A stretch of DNA of 64,000 nt from Ailanthus altissimus (lineage: Eukaryota > Streptophyta > Magnoliopsida > Sapindales > Simaroubaceae): the NCBI GenBank assembly GCA_946807835.1, contig OX327705.1, positions 11,128,501 to 11,192,500 of the forward strand, read 5' to 3'. Both the position numbers and the translations under genes were made by a program. The notes beneath the pieces were generated by a model that did not search any database, had not been told where the DNA came from, and saw only the letters and a program-made list of their open reading frames with translations. Within the stretch, counting starts at the first letter, position 1. Every line of letters begins with the position of its first letter. This document shows positions 1-10,744 of the stretch, in pieces.

Positions 1-3000
1 TATTCCACATCCAAAACCATACAAATTACATTGGCTTAATGACAAGGGAGAGATTCAAGTTACAAGACAGGTTCGGGTGCCATTCTCCATTAAAACCTTT
101 CATGATGAGGTTTTATGTGATGTGGTTCCGATGACAGCTAGTCATGTGTTATTAGGACGCCCATGCCAATTTGGTAATGATGTGACTTATAATGGGAGAA
201 GGAACACTTATTCATTTGTGCTGAATGGGAAGAAAGTGAATTTGATGCCATTGAGTTCTCAACAAGTTAGAAAAGATCAGTTGCAGAATCAAAGGAAGAT
301 GATGGAATCTGGTAAAGGGTTAATGTTAGCCAAAAAGGGAGATGTTGAGCAAGCACTAGCTTCTGTGGGGGTTGTTTTCATGACTTGGGTAAAGCCTTTA
401 TTGCAAGTGGAGGGTTTGGATTTGCCAAGGCAGGTTGTGGAGTTGCTTGAAGAGTTCAAAGATGTATTTCCAGAAGAGCTACCATTGGGATTACCACCTA
501 TTCAAGGGATAGAGCATCAAATTGATTTGGTGCCTGGAGCTTCACTTCCAAATAGACCAGCATATAGATGTAATCCGGAGGAAGCAAAGGAGATCAAAAG
601 GCAAGTTGGTGAGCTCTTAGAGAGGGGCTATGTGCGTGAGTCACTTAGTCCTTGTTCAGTGCCTACTTTGCTTGTTCCAAAGAAGGATGGTACCATGAGA
701 ATGTGTGTGGACAGTCGGGCTATCAACAAGATAACGGTTAAGTATCGATTCCCTATCCCTAGACTTGATGATATGCTTGATGAATTGCATGGTGCTGTTT
801 ATTTTTCTAAAGTTGATTTAATGAGTGGATATCACCAAATTAGGATGAAAGAAGGTGATGAATGGAAAACAGCCTTTAAAACTAAGCATGGATTTTATGA
901 GTGGATGGTGATGCCATTTGGGCTTTCTAATGCACCTAGTACATTTATGAGACTTATGAACCATGTTTTGAGGAAGTTTATCGGGCTGTTTGTTGTGGTC
1001 TATTTTGATGATATCTTGATCTATAGTAAAACTTTAGATGATCATGTGAAGCATCTTATGGCTGTATTTGAGACCTTCGTGATGCTAAGTTGTATGGAAA
1101 CATCAAGAAGTGCTATTTCTGCCAAGATAGTGTTATCTTTTTGGGGTATGTAGTTTCTGGTAGCGGAATTAAGGTTGATGAGGAGAAGGTTAAGGCAATT
1201 CGTGATTGGCCTAAACCTACTGGTGTTGCGGATGTGAGAAGTTTTCATGGTTTAGCCTCTTTCTATAGGCGATTTATTAAAGACTTTAGTTCTATTGTTG
1301 CGCCTATGACAGAGTGTTTGAAAAAGGGAAATGAGTTTAGATGGAATGAGAATGCACAGAAGTCATTTGAACTGATAAAAGAACAATTATGTTCTGCTCC
1401 AGTTTTAGCACTTCCCGATTTTGCTAAAACATTTGAAATAGAGTGTGATGCTTCATGGGTCGGTATTGGGGCTGTGTTGATGCAAGAAAAGAGGCCAATT
1501 GCTTTCTTTAGTGAGAAGCTGAATGGGGCACGGTTAAACTACTCTATTTATGACAAGGAGTTTTATGCATTGATTCGGGCTCTCGAGGTATGGCAGCATT
1601 ATTTATTACCTAAAGAGTTCGTTATTCATACTGACCATGAATCATTAAAGTATCTTAAAGGGCAGAACAAGCTGAATAGAAGACATGCCAAATGGGTAGA
1701 GTTCATGGAGCCATTTCCATATGTCATAAAATACAAGAAGGGGCAAACTAATGTCATTGCTGATACTCTTTCTAGGAGGTATGCATTGATTTCTATGTTA
1801 AATGCAAGGCTTTTGGGTTTTGAACAGGTGAAAGAACAATATACCAGTGATTCATACTTTGCTAATATGATGTCTAAATGTGCTAAAGGAGCTTGTGATG
1901 GATTCTTTGTGCATGATGGTTACTTGTTCAAGTAGGGCAGAATGTGTATACCTTCAAGATCCTTACGTGAGTTACTTGTGCGTGAGGCTCATGGGGGTGG
2001 TCTTAGTGGTCATTTTGGGGAGAAGAAAACTTATGAGCTACTGAAAGAGCATTTCTTTTGGCCTAATATGCTGCGGGATGTTCATAAAGTTGTTGAAAGA
2101 TGTGTAAATTGCAAGAAAGCTAAGGGTAAAGAGAATGCATATGGACTATATATGCCTTTACCTATCCCAGAGCAACCATGGATGGATATTAGTATGGATT
2201 TTGTGCTTGGATTACCTAGAACACAGCGTGGGAAGGATTCAGTGATGGTCGTGGTTGATTGGTTCTCCAAAATGTCACACTTTATTCCTTGTAACAATAC
2301 TGATGATGCTATTCATATTGCTGATTTGTTTTTTAGGGAAATTGTACGTTTGCATGGAATCCCTAAAAGCATTGTCTCTGATCGTGATACAAAGTTCTTA
2401 AGCTATTTTTGGAAGACTCTTTGGAAGAAGCTTGGAACAAAGTTGCTTTTCAGTACTGCTTGTCATCCACAAACTGATGGGCAAACTGAGGTAGTGAACC
2501 GTACTCTATCTTCTTTATTACGAGCTGTTATAAGCAAGAACTTAAAGAGTTGGGATACTTGTTTGCCTATTGTAGAGTTTGCATATAACCGTAGTGTGCA
2601 TGGGGCTACAAAATTTTCACCATTTGAGATTGTGTATGGATTTAATCCATTTGTTCCTATTGACCTTGTTCCTATTCCAATTAATGAGAGGACATCTATG
2701 GATGGTGTTAAGAAGGCAGAATTGATGAAGAAGCTTCATGAGCAGGTTCGAATTCATATTGAGGAGAAAACAGCTAGGTATGTTAAGCATGCTAATAAAG
2801 GACGAAAAATGATTAGCTTTGAACCTGGTGATCTTGTTTGGATTCATCTTAGCAAGGGAAGATTTCCTAGCAAGCGGAAGTCCAAGCTGATGCCAAGAGT
2901 TGATGGACCTTTTCGTATTATAGAGAAGGTAAATAGTAATGCTTACAAAGTTGACCTTCCTGGTGATTACAATGTTTCAGCCACTTTTAATGTGAAGGAC

Positions 3001-3291
3001 TTATCTCCTTATTTGGAAGATTTAGAAGATTCTGATTTGAGGGCAAATCATTCTCTGCCCGGGGGTGATGATGATGTGCATCATGAAGGTTCTAAATCAA
3101 CTCAAGAAGGCGAGCTGAGCGTAAAGGAGATTTCATATGGTCCAATAACAAGGACTAAGGCCAAACAGCTTCAAAGGGCCGTAAGTAGTCAAATTGGAGC
3201 TATTGAAGCTTCTATGGGATTAGAAGCTTGCGATCTGAATGGAAACGAGCTAAATGTATTTATTTGTCTTCAATTTGAGATTGGGACGTGA
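1..3291 (+). pseudogene. A0 pol remnant (protease end, RT, RNase H, integrase), broken
   Basis: Readable motifs in order: end of protease (VLLGRP), RT with the YFDDIL catalytic box near 1003-1020, RNase H (ECDAS, HTDHESL), integrase HHCC region, catalytic D, D and E (last in [14 protein letters not shown]), then the GPITR-type tail that continues into the LTR and ends at 3291. Two lesions separate it from a working frame: a 1-base deletion near 1078 (CTTCGTG where A1 has CTTGCGTG) and a TAG stop at 1933-1935 where A1 has TTG (Leu). The second half, 1942-3291, is open. By comparison with A1 these are recent single lesions in an otherwise conserved gene. Confidence 0.9.
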
Positions 3292-3780
3292 TTTAGAGAC
3301 GTTTGGTGACGTTGGGCTTTAAGAAGCAGCTAAGGGTTTTCTTTTCATGCTATTGGGCTTTATTTACTTCTTATGTTACTACTTTTATGTATTTGAGCTA
3401 TTTTGAACTTGTTTAGTTTTGTTTTAAATTGTTAAGTTATATTGGGCTTATTTTGGGCCTTTTTAAGTTTATTAGGTAACATTAGGGTTTCACCTCATTT
3501 TGTAAGCCTATATAAGGCATGTAAAAGTCTTGTAGAGGCAGTTGCCTCATTTTGGATTTGGATTCACGAAAATAGACTTTTCTCTCTCAAAATTGTCTTC
3601 TCAAGTTTTTTTTCAACTCTTGAAGATAGTTGCTGACTTATCACTCTTTGATCACCAAGAGTGTGGCGTCAAAACCCTAAATTGATCCTTGTGGCGTCCA
3701 TACGACTTATCAAGGTATCTATTTAGTTCTATCCTCCATCAACTTCACAATTTAATTTTGTTATAAATCAAGGTACATCA
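3072..3780 (+). repeat. A0 3' LTR (709 bp)
   Basis: Starts TGATGTGC and ends GGTACATCA (one base off the family end GGCACATCA). It contains the LTR-encoded Pol tail (to 3291), the TATATAAGG box, and the ACTTATCA / GTGGCGTC block near its end. No primer site follows; the sequence switches to A2 RNase H at 3781. Confidence 0.9.
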
Positions 3781-4537
3781 ACTAATGTCATTGCTGATGC
3801 TCTTTCTAGGAGGTATGCATTGATTTCTATGTTAAATGCAAGGCTTTTGGGTTTTGAACAGGTGAAAGAACAATATACCAGTGATTCATACTTTGCTAAT
3901 ATGATGTCTAAATGTGCTAAAGGAGCTTGTGATGGGTTCTTTGTGCATGATGGTTACTTGTTCAAGTTGGGCAGAATGTGTATACCTTCAGGATCCTGAC
4001 GTTAGTTGCTTGTGCGTGAGGCTCATGGGGTGGTCTTAGTGGTCATTTTGGGGAGAAGAAAACTTATGAGCTACTGAAAGAGCACTTCTTTTGGCCTAAT
4101 ATGCTGCGGGATGTTCATAAAGTTGTTGAAAGATGTGTAAATTGCAAGAAAGCTATGGGTAAAGAGAATGCATATGGACTATATATGCCTTTACCTATCC
4201 CAGAGCAACCATGGATGGATATTAGTATGGATTTTGTGCTTGGATTACCTAGAACACAGCGTGGGAAAGATTCAGTGATGGTTGTGGTTGATCGGTTCTC
4301 CAAAATGTCACACTTTATTCCTTGTAATAAAACTGATGATGTTATTCATATTGCTGATTTATTTTTTAGGGAAATTGTACGTTTGCATGGAATCCCTAAA
4401 AGCATTGTCTCTGATCGTGATACAAAGTTCTTAAGCTATTTTTGGAAGACTCTTTGGAAGAAGCTTGGAACAAAGTTGCTTTTCAGTACTGCTTGTCATC
4501 CACAAACTGATGGGTAAACTGAGGTAGTGAACCGTAC
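3781..4537 (+). pseudogene. A2 pol fragment, RNase H end to integrase core (left piece)
   Basis: Begins inside the RNase H motif (VIADALSRR), passes through the integrase HHCC zinc finger (CVNC) and the catalytic core to HPQTDG. Lesions relative to A1: TGA at 3996-3998, a 1-base deletion near 4027, and TAA at 4515-4517 in place of CAA (Gln). The fragment stops at 4537 where A1 is inserted and resumes at 10745. The last five bases, CGTAC (4533-4537), are the 5' TSD of A1. Upstream it is interrupted by A0. Confidence 0.9.
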
Positions 4538-5248
4538 TGATGTGCATCATGAAGGTTCTAAATCAACTCAAGAAGGCGAGCTGAGCGTAAAGGAGATTTC
4601 AGATGGTCCAATAACAAGGGCTAAGGCTAAACAGCTTCAAAGGGCCGTAAGTAGTCAAATTGGAGCTATTGAAGCTTCTATGGGATTGGAAGCTTACGAT
4701 CTGAATGGAAACGAGCTAAATGTATTTATTTGTCTTCAATTTGAGATTGGGACGTGATTTAGAGACGTTTGGTGACGTTGGGCTTTAAGAAGCAGCTAAG
4801 GCCTTTCTTTTCATGCTATTGGGCTTTACTTATTTCTTATGTTACTACTTTTATGTATTTGGGCTATTTTGAACTTGTTTAGTTTTGTTTTAAAATTGTT
4901 AAGTCATATTGGGCTTATTTTGGGCCTTTTTAAGTTTATTAGGTAACATTAGGGTTTCACCTCATTTTGTAAGCCTATATAAGGCATGTAAAAGTCTTGT
5001 AGAGGCAGTTGCCTCATTTTGAAATTGGAAGCACGAAATAGAAGAGCTATTTCTCTCTCAAAATTGTCTTCTCAAGTTTTTCAACTCTTGAAGATAGTTG
5101 CTGACTTATCACTCTTTGATCATCAAGAGTGTGGCGTCAAAACCCTAAACTGATCCTTGTGGCGTCCATTCGTCTTATCAAGGTATCTATTTAGTTCTAT
5201 CCTCCATCAACTCCACAATTTAATTTTGTTATAAATCAAGGCACATCA
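4538..5248 (+). repeat. A1 5' LTR (711 bp)
   Basis: Ends are perfect 8-bp inverted repeats, TGATGTGC and GCACATCA. Parts visible: a coding-like stretch at the start (the Pol tail, here untranslated because it precedes the promoter), TATATAAGG at 4976-4984, an inverted repeat GAGGCA-gt-TGCCTC just downstream, and the ACTTATCA / GTGGCGTC block near 5102-5183. It differs from the 3' LTR only near 5124 (T/G) and near 5173 (T/A). Confidence 0.95.
4976..4984 (+). promoter_or_regulatory. TATA box of A1 5' LTR
   Basis: TATATAAGG lies within GCCTATATAAGGC, about 270 bases before the LTR end. It is conserved at the same place in most A LTRs of the window (for example 10467) and missing from the 5' LTR of A5. 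Position and sequence fit the U3 core promoter; transcription was not tested. Confidence 0.7.
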
Positions 5249-5250
5249 TC

Positions 5251-5263
5251 TGGTATCAGAGCA
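5251..5263 (+). other. Primer binding site, initiator-Met tRNA
   Basis: TGGTATCAGAGCA starts two bases after the 5' LTR. It matches the standard plant Ty3/gypsy primer site complementary to the 3' end of initiator methionine tRNA, which would prime minus-strand synthesis. Confidence 0.9.
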
Positions 5264-5619
5264 TAGGATTTCATTGTGCAAACTGAAGTTTTAGCTATTG
5301 AAGGTGTCTTGCTATTTTTTTGTGTTATATAATTTCGTGGGGTTATTATCAGTTTGGGTCTCTAATATTTGAGGAGCTGAATTGCAACTCTGAAGCATTA
5401 AAATTAATTCTTAGTAGTTTATGAACTGGAGATGGGTTGGCTGAATTAAATTGTTCTTGAACCTGGAAATTTTGTGAACCTGGAAATTTCGAATTTGAGT
5501 AAATTGTTGCTATCTGATTGTATTTACTGAATTGGTGAAAAAATTCAGTTTGAGAAGAGTGTTTTAGCTACTGGATGTGTTGTTCAATTGTTCATACTTG
5601 TTTGAAGTTTTTGTTAATA
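5264..5619 (+). other. A1 untranslated leader
   Basis: About 356 bases between the primer site and the gag ATG. No conserved coding content. An in-frame ATG at 5575 would add 15 residues, but the corresponding codon is TTG in A3, A5 and A6, so I take the ATG at 5620 as the start. Packaging signals would be expected here but I cannot identify them. Confidence 0.6.
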
Positions 5620-8600
5620 ATGGCTGACGATGATGCAAGTAGAGTACCAAAGGGATTGAGTTTAGAACAAGCTCAACTCGTGGGCTTACAACGAGCTCAT
5701 GATGAATTTCGAGGTGAGATTACTGAAATTCGTGGACAACTTGCTGCAATTATAGAAATGATGCAAAGAAACACTTTGCAACCCCAACAAAGGCGGGTAG
5801 GGCATAGGGTACCTCGAAATGACCTAGGGGATGCTGGAGATGAGCCAAATAGGGATGATGAGGCTGAAGATAGGGGTAGGATAAGGAGGCAACAAAATGA
5901 CCCTACTAGTGGTATCAAACTTAATATACCACCATTTAGAGGTACTAGTTCTCCTGAGGAGTATCTTGAATGGGTTCAGAAGGTAGAAAGGGTGTTTGAT
6001 TGGCATGAGTATCCTGAGGCAAAGAAGTGTAAGGTAGCAGCACTTGAGTTTACCGATTACGCACTTTTGTGGTGGGAAAACTTAAAAGCTCAGCGAAGAA
6101 GGGATGACGAAGAAGAAGTTACAAGCTGGCCACTTATGAAAAGATTAATGAAGAAGAGATTTGTTCCGGATTACTATAAACAAGAATTATACATCAAACT
6201 CCAGACTTTGCGGCAAGGTTCCTTGAGTGTGGAGGAGTATGTGAAAGAATTTGAGCTGTTGCTGATTCGCTGTGATTTGAATGAACCTCAAGAGCAAACA
6301 ATAGCTAGATTCCTTGATGGATTGAAGAGGGACATAGCTAATGTTGTTGAGTTACAGCCCTTCATATTTCTTGAGGATGTCATAAAGCTTGCAACTAAAG
6401 TAGAAAGACAGCAGAAAAGAGGGGGTATCCATATGAGGTCAACTACAACAAGTAATACAAAGGCTGTTTCTTCACCTTCACGAACATGGAACACACCTAA
6501 ACGTGATGAGAAAGTGGAGTTCAGTAAAGGAAGTGTTAGTTCAGGTTCATTGAAAGGAAAGGAGAAGGTATTTGAACCTCAATTTTCCAGGAGATCACGA
6601 GACATCAAGTGTTTCAAGTGCTTGGGAAATGAGCATATTGCTTCTGAATGTCCGAATAAGAGGGTGATGGTTTTACAAGGGAAGTATGGAGAGCTTGTAA
6701 GTGAAGATGAAGCTGAGATGGAAGAGGAATCTAAAGTCGAAGTGACTGAACAAGAAGAGAATCTTGAGCCAATGGAGGGAAATTTATTAGTTATTCAAAG
6801 GATTTTGAGTGCTGAAGTTGATATTGGTTTGGAACAGCGCGAAAACATCTTTCATACAAGATGTCAAATCCGAAATAAGGTTTGTGCCATGATCATTGAT
6901 AATGGTAGTTGCACCAATGTTGCATCCATTACTTTAGTGGACAAACTGGGATTAACTACTGTTCCACATCCAAAACCATACAAATTACATTGGCTTAATG
7001 ACAAGGGAGAGATTCAAGTTACAAGACAGGTTCGGGTGCCATTCTCCATTAAAACCTTTCATGATGAGGTTTTATGTGATGTGGTTCCGATGACAGCTAG
7101 TCATGTGTTATTAGGACGCCCATGGCAATTTGATAATGATGTGACTTATAATGGGAGAAGGAACACTTATTCATTTGTGCTGAATGGGAAGAAAGTGAAT
7201 TTGATGCCATTGAGTTCTCAACAAGTTAGAAAAGATCAGTTGCAGAATCAAAGGAAGATGATGGAATCTGGTAAAGGGTTAATGTTAGCCAAAAAGGGAG
7301 ATGTTGAGCAAGCACTAGCTTCTGTGGGGGTTGTTTTCATGACTTGGGCAAAGCCTTTATTGCAAGTGGAGGGTTTGGATTTTCCAAGGCAGGTTGTGGA
7401 GTTGCTTGAAGAGTTCAAAGATGTATTTCCAGAAGAGCTACCATTGGGATTACCACCTATTCGAGGGATAGAGCATCAAATTGATTTGGTGCCTGGAGCT
7501 TCACTTCCAAATAGACCAGCATATAGATGTAATCCGGAGGAGGCAAAGGATATCAAAAGGCAAGTTGGTGAGCTCTTAGAGAGGGGCTATGTGCGTGAGT
7601 CACTTAGTCCTTGTTCAGTGCCTACTTTGCTTGTTCCAAAGAAGGATGGTACCATGAGAATGTGTGTGGACAGTCGGGCTATCAACAAGATAACGGTTAA
7701 GTATCGATTCCCTATCCCTAGACTTGATGATATGCTTGATGAATTGCATGGTGCTGTTTATTTTTCTAAAGTTGATTTAATGAGTGGATATCACCAAATT
7801 AGGATGAAAGAAGGTGATGAATGGAAAACAGCCTTTAAAACTAAGCATGGATTGTATGAGTGGATGGTGATGCCATTTGGGCTTTCTAATGCACCTAGTA
7901 CATTTATGAGACTTATGAACCATGTTTTGAGGAAGTTTATCGGGCTGTTTGTTGTGGTCTATTTTGATGATATCTTGATCTATAGTAAAACTTTAGATGA
8001 TCATGTGAAGCATCTTATGGCTGTATTTGAGACCTTGCGTGATGCTAAGTTGTATGGAAACATCAAGAAGTGCTATTTCTGCCAAGATAGTGTTATCTTT
8101 TTGGGGTATGTAGTTTCTGGTAGCGGAATTAAGGTTGATGAGGAGAAGGTTAAGGCAATTCGTGATTGGCCTAAACCTACTGGTGTTGTGGATGTGAGAA
8201 GTTTTCATGGTTTAGCCTCTTTCTATAGGCGATTTATTAAAGACTTTAGTTCTATTGTTGCGCCTATGACAGAGTGTTTGAAAAAGGGAAATGAGTTTAG
8301 ATGGAATGAGAATGCACAGAAGTCATTTGAACTGATAAAAGAACAATTATGTTCTGCTCCAGTTTTAGCACTTCCCGATTTTGCTAAAACATTTGAAATA
8401 GAGTGTGATGCTTCAGGGGTCGGTATTGGGGCTGTGTTGATGCAAGAAAAGAGGCCAATTGCTTTCTTTAGTGAGAAGCTGAATGGAGCACGGTTAAACT
8501 ACTCTATTTATGACAAGGAGTTTTATGCATTGATTCGGGCTCTCGAGGTATGGCAGCATTATTTATTACCTAAAGAGTTCGTTATTCATACTGACCATGA

Positions 8601-10248
8601 ATCATTAAAGTATCTTAAAGGGCAGAACAAGCTGAATAGAAGACATGCCAAATGGGTAGAGTTCATGGAGCCATTTCCATATGTCATAAAATACAAGAAG
8701 GGGCAAACTAATGTCATTGCTGATGCTCTTTCTAGGAGGTATGCATTGATTTCTATGTTAAATGCAAGGCTTTTGGGTTTTGAACAGGTGAAAGAACAAT
8801 ATACCAGTGATTCATACTTTGCTAATATGATGTCTAAATGTGCTAAAGGAGCTTGTGATGGGTTCTTTGTGCATGATGGTTACTTGTTCAAGTTGGGCAG
8901 AATGTGTATACCTTCAGGATCCTTACGTGAGTTGCTTGTGCGTGAGGCTCATGGGGGTGGTCTTAGTGGTCATTTTGGGGAGAAGAAAACTTATGAGCTA
9001 CTGAAAGAGCACTTCTTTTGGCCTAATATGCTGCGGGATGTTCATAAAGTTGTTGAAAGATGTGTAAATTGCAAGAAAGCTAAGGGTAAAGAGAATGCAT
9101 ATGGACTATATATGCCTTTACCTATCCCAGAGCAACCATGGATGGATATTAGTATGGATTTTGTGCTTGGATTACCTAGAACACAGCGTGGGAAGGATTC
9201 AGTGATGGTTGTGGTTGATCGGTTCTCCAAAATGTCACACTTTATTCCTTGTAACAAAACTGATGATGCTATTCATATTGCTGATTTGTTTTTTAGGGAA
9301 ATTGTACGTTTGCATGGAATCCCTAAAAGCATTGTCTCTGATCGTGATACAAAGTTCTTAAGCTATTTTTGGAAGACTCTTTGGAAGAAGCTTGGAACAA
9401 AGTTGCTTTTCAGTACTGCTTGTCATCCACAAACTGATGGGCAAACTGAGGTAGTGAACCGTACTCTATCTTCTTTATTACGAGCTGTTATAAACAAGAA
9501 CTTAAAGAGTTGGGATACTTGTTTGCCTATTGTAGAGTTTGCATATAACCATAGTGTGCATGGGGCTACAAAATTTTCACCATTTGAGATTGTGTATGGA
9601 TTTAATCCATTTGTTCCTATTGACCTTGTTCCTATTCCAATTAATGAGAGGACATCTATGGATGGTGTTAAGAAGGCAGAATTGATGAAGAAGCTTCATG
9701 AGCAGGTTCGAATTCATATTGAGGAGAAAACAGCTAGGTATGTTAAGCATGCTAATAAAGGACGAAAAATGATTAGCTTTGAACCTGGTGATCTTGTTTG
9801 GATTCATCTTAGCAAGGGAAGATTTCCTAGCAAGCGGAAGTCCAAGCTGATGCCAAGAGTTGATGGACCTTTTCGTATTATAGAGAAGGTAAATAGTAAT
9901 GCTTACAAAGTTGACCTTCCTGGTGATTACAATGTTTCAGCCACTTTTAATGTGAAGGACTTATCTCCTTATTTGGAAGATTTAGAAGATTCTGATTTGA
10001 GGGCAAATCATTCTCTGCCCGGGGGTGATGATGTGCATCATGAAGGTTCTAAATCAACTCAAGAAGGCGAGCTGAGCGTAAAGGAGATTTCAGATGGTCC
10101 AATAACAAGGGCTAAGGCTAAACAGCTTCAAAGGGCCGTAAGTAGTCAAATTGGAGCTATTGAAGCTTCTATGGGATTGGAAGCTTACGATCTGAATGGA
10201 AACGAGCTAAATGTATTTATTTGTCTTCAATTTGAGATTGGGACGTGA
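5620..10248 (+). CDS. A1 gag-pol polyprotein, intact, 1542 residues
   Basis: One uninterrupted frame encodes all functions for copying and integrating the element. Order: Gag with the retrotransposon gag domain (about 110-290), CCHC zinc knuckle at 331-344 ([14 protein letters not shown]), aspartic protease with IIDNGS (catalytic Asp 427), RT with YFDDIL (Asp 783 and 784), RNase H (Asp 930, HTDHESL, ADALSRR), integrase zinc finger (His 1111, His 1118, Cys 1148, Cys 1151), catalytic Asp 1180, Asp 1241 and Glu 1277 (spacing D-X35-E), and a GPF-type domain. I see no chromodomain. Residues from about 1470 on are encoded by the 3' LTR, with [10 protein letters not shown] at 1493. Start chosen at MADDD, conserved in A3, A5 and A6. 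No frameshift separates gag from pol. Confidence 0.95.
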   Translation: MADDDASRVPKGLSLEQAQLVGLQRAHDEFRGEITEIRGQLAAIIEMMQRNTLQPQQRRVGHRVPRNDLGDAGDEPNRDDEAEDRGRIRRQQNDPTSGIKLNIPPFRGTSSPEEYLEWVQKVERVFDWHEYPEAKKCKVAALEFTDYALLWWENLKAQRRRDDEEEVTSWPLMKRLMKKRFVPDYYKQELYIKLQTLRQGSLSVEEYVKEFELLLIRCDLNEPQEQTIARFLDGLKRDIANVVELQPFIFLEDVIKLATKVERQQKRGGIHMRSTTTSNTKAVSSPSRTWNTPKRDEKVEFSKGSVSSGSLKGKEKVFEPQFSRRSRDIKCFKCLGNEHIASECPNKRVMVLQGKYGELVSEDEAEMEEESKVEVTEQEENLEPMEGNLLVIQRILSAEVDIGLEQRENIFHTRCQIRNKVCAMIIDNGSCTNVASITLVDKLGLTTVPHPKPYKLHWLNDKGEIQVTRQVRVPFSIKTFHDEVLCDVVPMTASHVLLGRPWQFDNDVTYNGRRNTYSFVLNGKKVNLMPLSSQQVRKDQLQNQRKMMESGKGLMLAKKGDVEQALASVGVVFMTWAKPLLQVEGLDFPRQVVELLEEFKDVFPEELPLGLPPIRGIEHQIDLVPGASLPNRPAYRCNPEEAKDIKRQVGELLERGYVRESLSPCSVPTLLVPKKDGTMRMCVDSRAINKITVKYRFPIPRLDDMLDELHGAVYFSKVDLMSGYHQIRMKEGDEWKTAFKTKHGLYEWMVMPFGLSNAPSTFMRLMNHVLRKFIGLFVVVYFDDILIYSKTLDDHVKHLMAVFETLRDAKLYGNIKKCYFCQDSVIFLGYVVSGSGIKVDEEKVKAIRDWPKPTGVVDVRSFHGLASFYRRFIKDFSSIVAPMTECLKKGNEFRWNENAQKSFELIKEQLCSAPVLALPDFAKTFEIECDASGVGIGAVLMQEKRPIAFFSEKLNGARLNYSIYDKEFYALIRALEVWQHYLLPKEFVIHTDHESLKYLKGQNKLNRRHAKWVEFMEPFPYVIKYKKGQTNVIADALSRRYALISMLNARLLGFEQVKEQYTSDSYFANMMSKCAKGACDGFFVHDGYLFKLGRMCIPSGSLRELLVREAHGGGLSGHFGEKKTYELLKEHFFWPNMLRDVHKVVERCVNCKKAKGKENAYGLYMPLPIPEQPWMDISMDFVLGLPRTQRGKDSVMVVVDRFSKMSHFIPCNKTDDAIHIADLFFREIVRLHGIPKSIVSDRDTKFLSYFWKTLWKKLGTKLLFSTACHPQTDGQTEVVNRTLSSLLRAVINKNLKSWDTCLPIVEFAYNHSVHGATKFSPFEIVYGFNPFVPIDLVPIPINERTSMDGVKKAELMKKLHEQVRIHIEEKTARYVKHANKGRKMISFEPGDLVWIHLSKGRFPSKRKSKLMPRVDGPFRIIEKVNSNAYKVDLPGDYNVSATFNVKDLSPYLEDLEDSDLRANHSLPGGDDVHHEGSKSTQEGELSVKEISDGPITRAKAKQLQRAVSSQIGAIEASMGLEAYDLNGNELNVFICLQFEIGT

Positions 10249-10739
10249 TTTAGAGACGTTTGGTGACGTTGGGCTTTAAGAAGCAGCTAAGGCCTTTCTT
10301 TTCATGCTATTGGGCTTTACTTATTTCTTATGTTACTACTTTTATGTATTTGGGCTATTTTGAACTTGTTTAGTTTTGTTTTAAAATTGTTAAGTCATAT
10401 TGGGCTTATTTTGGGCCTTTTTAAGTTTATTAGGTAACATTAGGGTTTCACCTCATTTTGTAAGCCTATATAAGGCATGTAAAAGTCTTGTAGAGGCAGT
10501 TGCCTCATTTTGAAATTGGAAGCACGAAATAGAAGAGCTATTTCTCTCTCAAAATTGTCTTCTCAAGTTTTTCAACTCTTGAAGATAGTTGCTGACTTAT
10601 CACTCGTTGATCATCAAGAGTGTGGCGTCAAAACCCTAAACTGATCCTTGTGGCGTCCATTCGACTTATCAAGGTATCTATTTAGTTCTATCCTCCATCA
10701 ACTCCACAATTTAATTTTGTTATAAATCAAGGCACATCA
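10029..10739 (+). repeat. A1 3' LTR (711 bp), partly coding
   Basis: Starts TGATGTGC after CCCGGGGGTGA and ends GCACATCA. Its first 220 bases are the translated end of gag-pol (stop at 10246-10248). The usual purine tract before a 3' LTR is reduced to five Gs (10021-10025). TSD CGTAC follows at 10740-10744. Confidence 0.95.
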
Positions 10740-10744
10740 CGTAC

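Larger units (their letters stand above)
1..3780 (+). mobile_element. Family A Ty3/gypsy element A0, 3' part, cut by window start
   Basis: Base 1 corresponds to about base 6960 of the complete copy A1, so LTR, gag and most of protease lie upstream of the window. The copy runs through RT, RNase H, integrase and a 3' LTR ending at 3780. After that LTR the sequence resumes abruptly inside the RNase H/integrase junction of another A copy (A2), so A0 is nested in A2. The 5 bases after the LTR are ACTAA; the matching TSD copy would lie upstream of the window. Nucleotide similarity to A1 is very high by eye. Confidence 0.9.
4538..10739 (+). mobile_element. Complete family A element A1 (6202 bp) with TSD CGTAC
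   Basis: Two 711-bp LTRs that differ at only two positions by my base-by-base reading, an initiator-Met tRNA primer site two bases after the 5' LTR, a single open gag-pol frame, and perfect 5-bp TSDs CGTAC at 4533-4537 and 10740-10744. It is inserted within the integrase gene of another copy of its own family (A2), whose reading resumes on the far side. The two LTR differences and the unbroken frame suggest a recent insertion that could still be active. Confidence 0.96.

Noticed and set aside
5251..5263. TGGTATCAGAGC sites as tRNA gene fragments
   Set aside because: Only about 13 bases match, always 1-3 bases after an LTR; these are primer binding sites, not tRNA genes.
9042..9257. Recurrent minus-strand open frames opposite integrase and RT (also 2082-2297, 7993-8208, 9577-9807)
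   Set aside because: They recur wherever the pol sequence recurs, carry no known motif, and are antisense shadows of a conserved coding strand.
9781..10028. Chromodomain at the integrase C-terminus of A1
   Set aside because: After the GPF-type domain I see an acidic linker and then the GPITR tail. The aromatic residues expected of a chromodomain are not recognisable. A profile search could overturn this.
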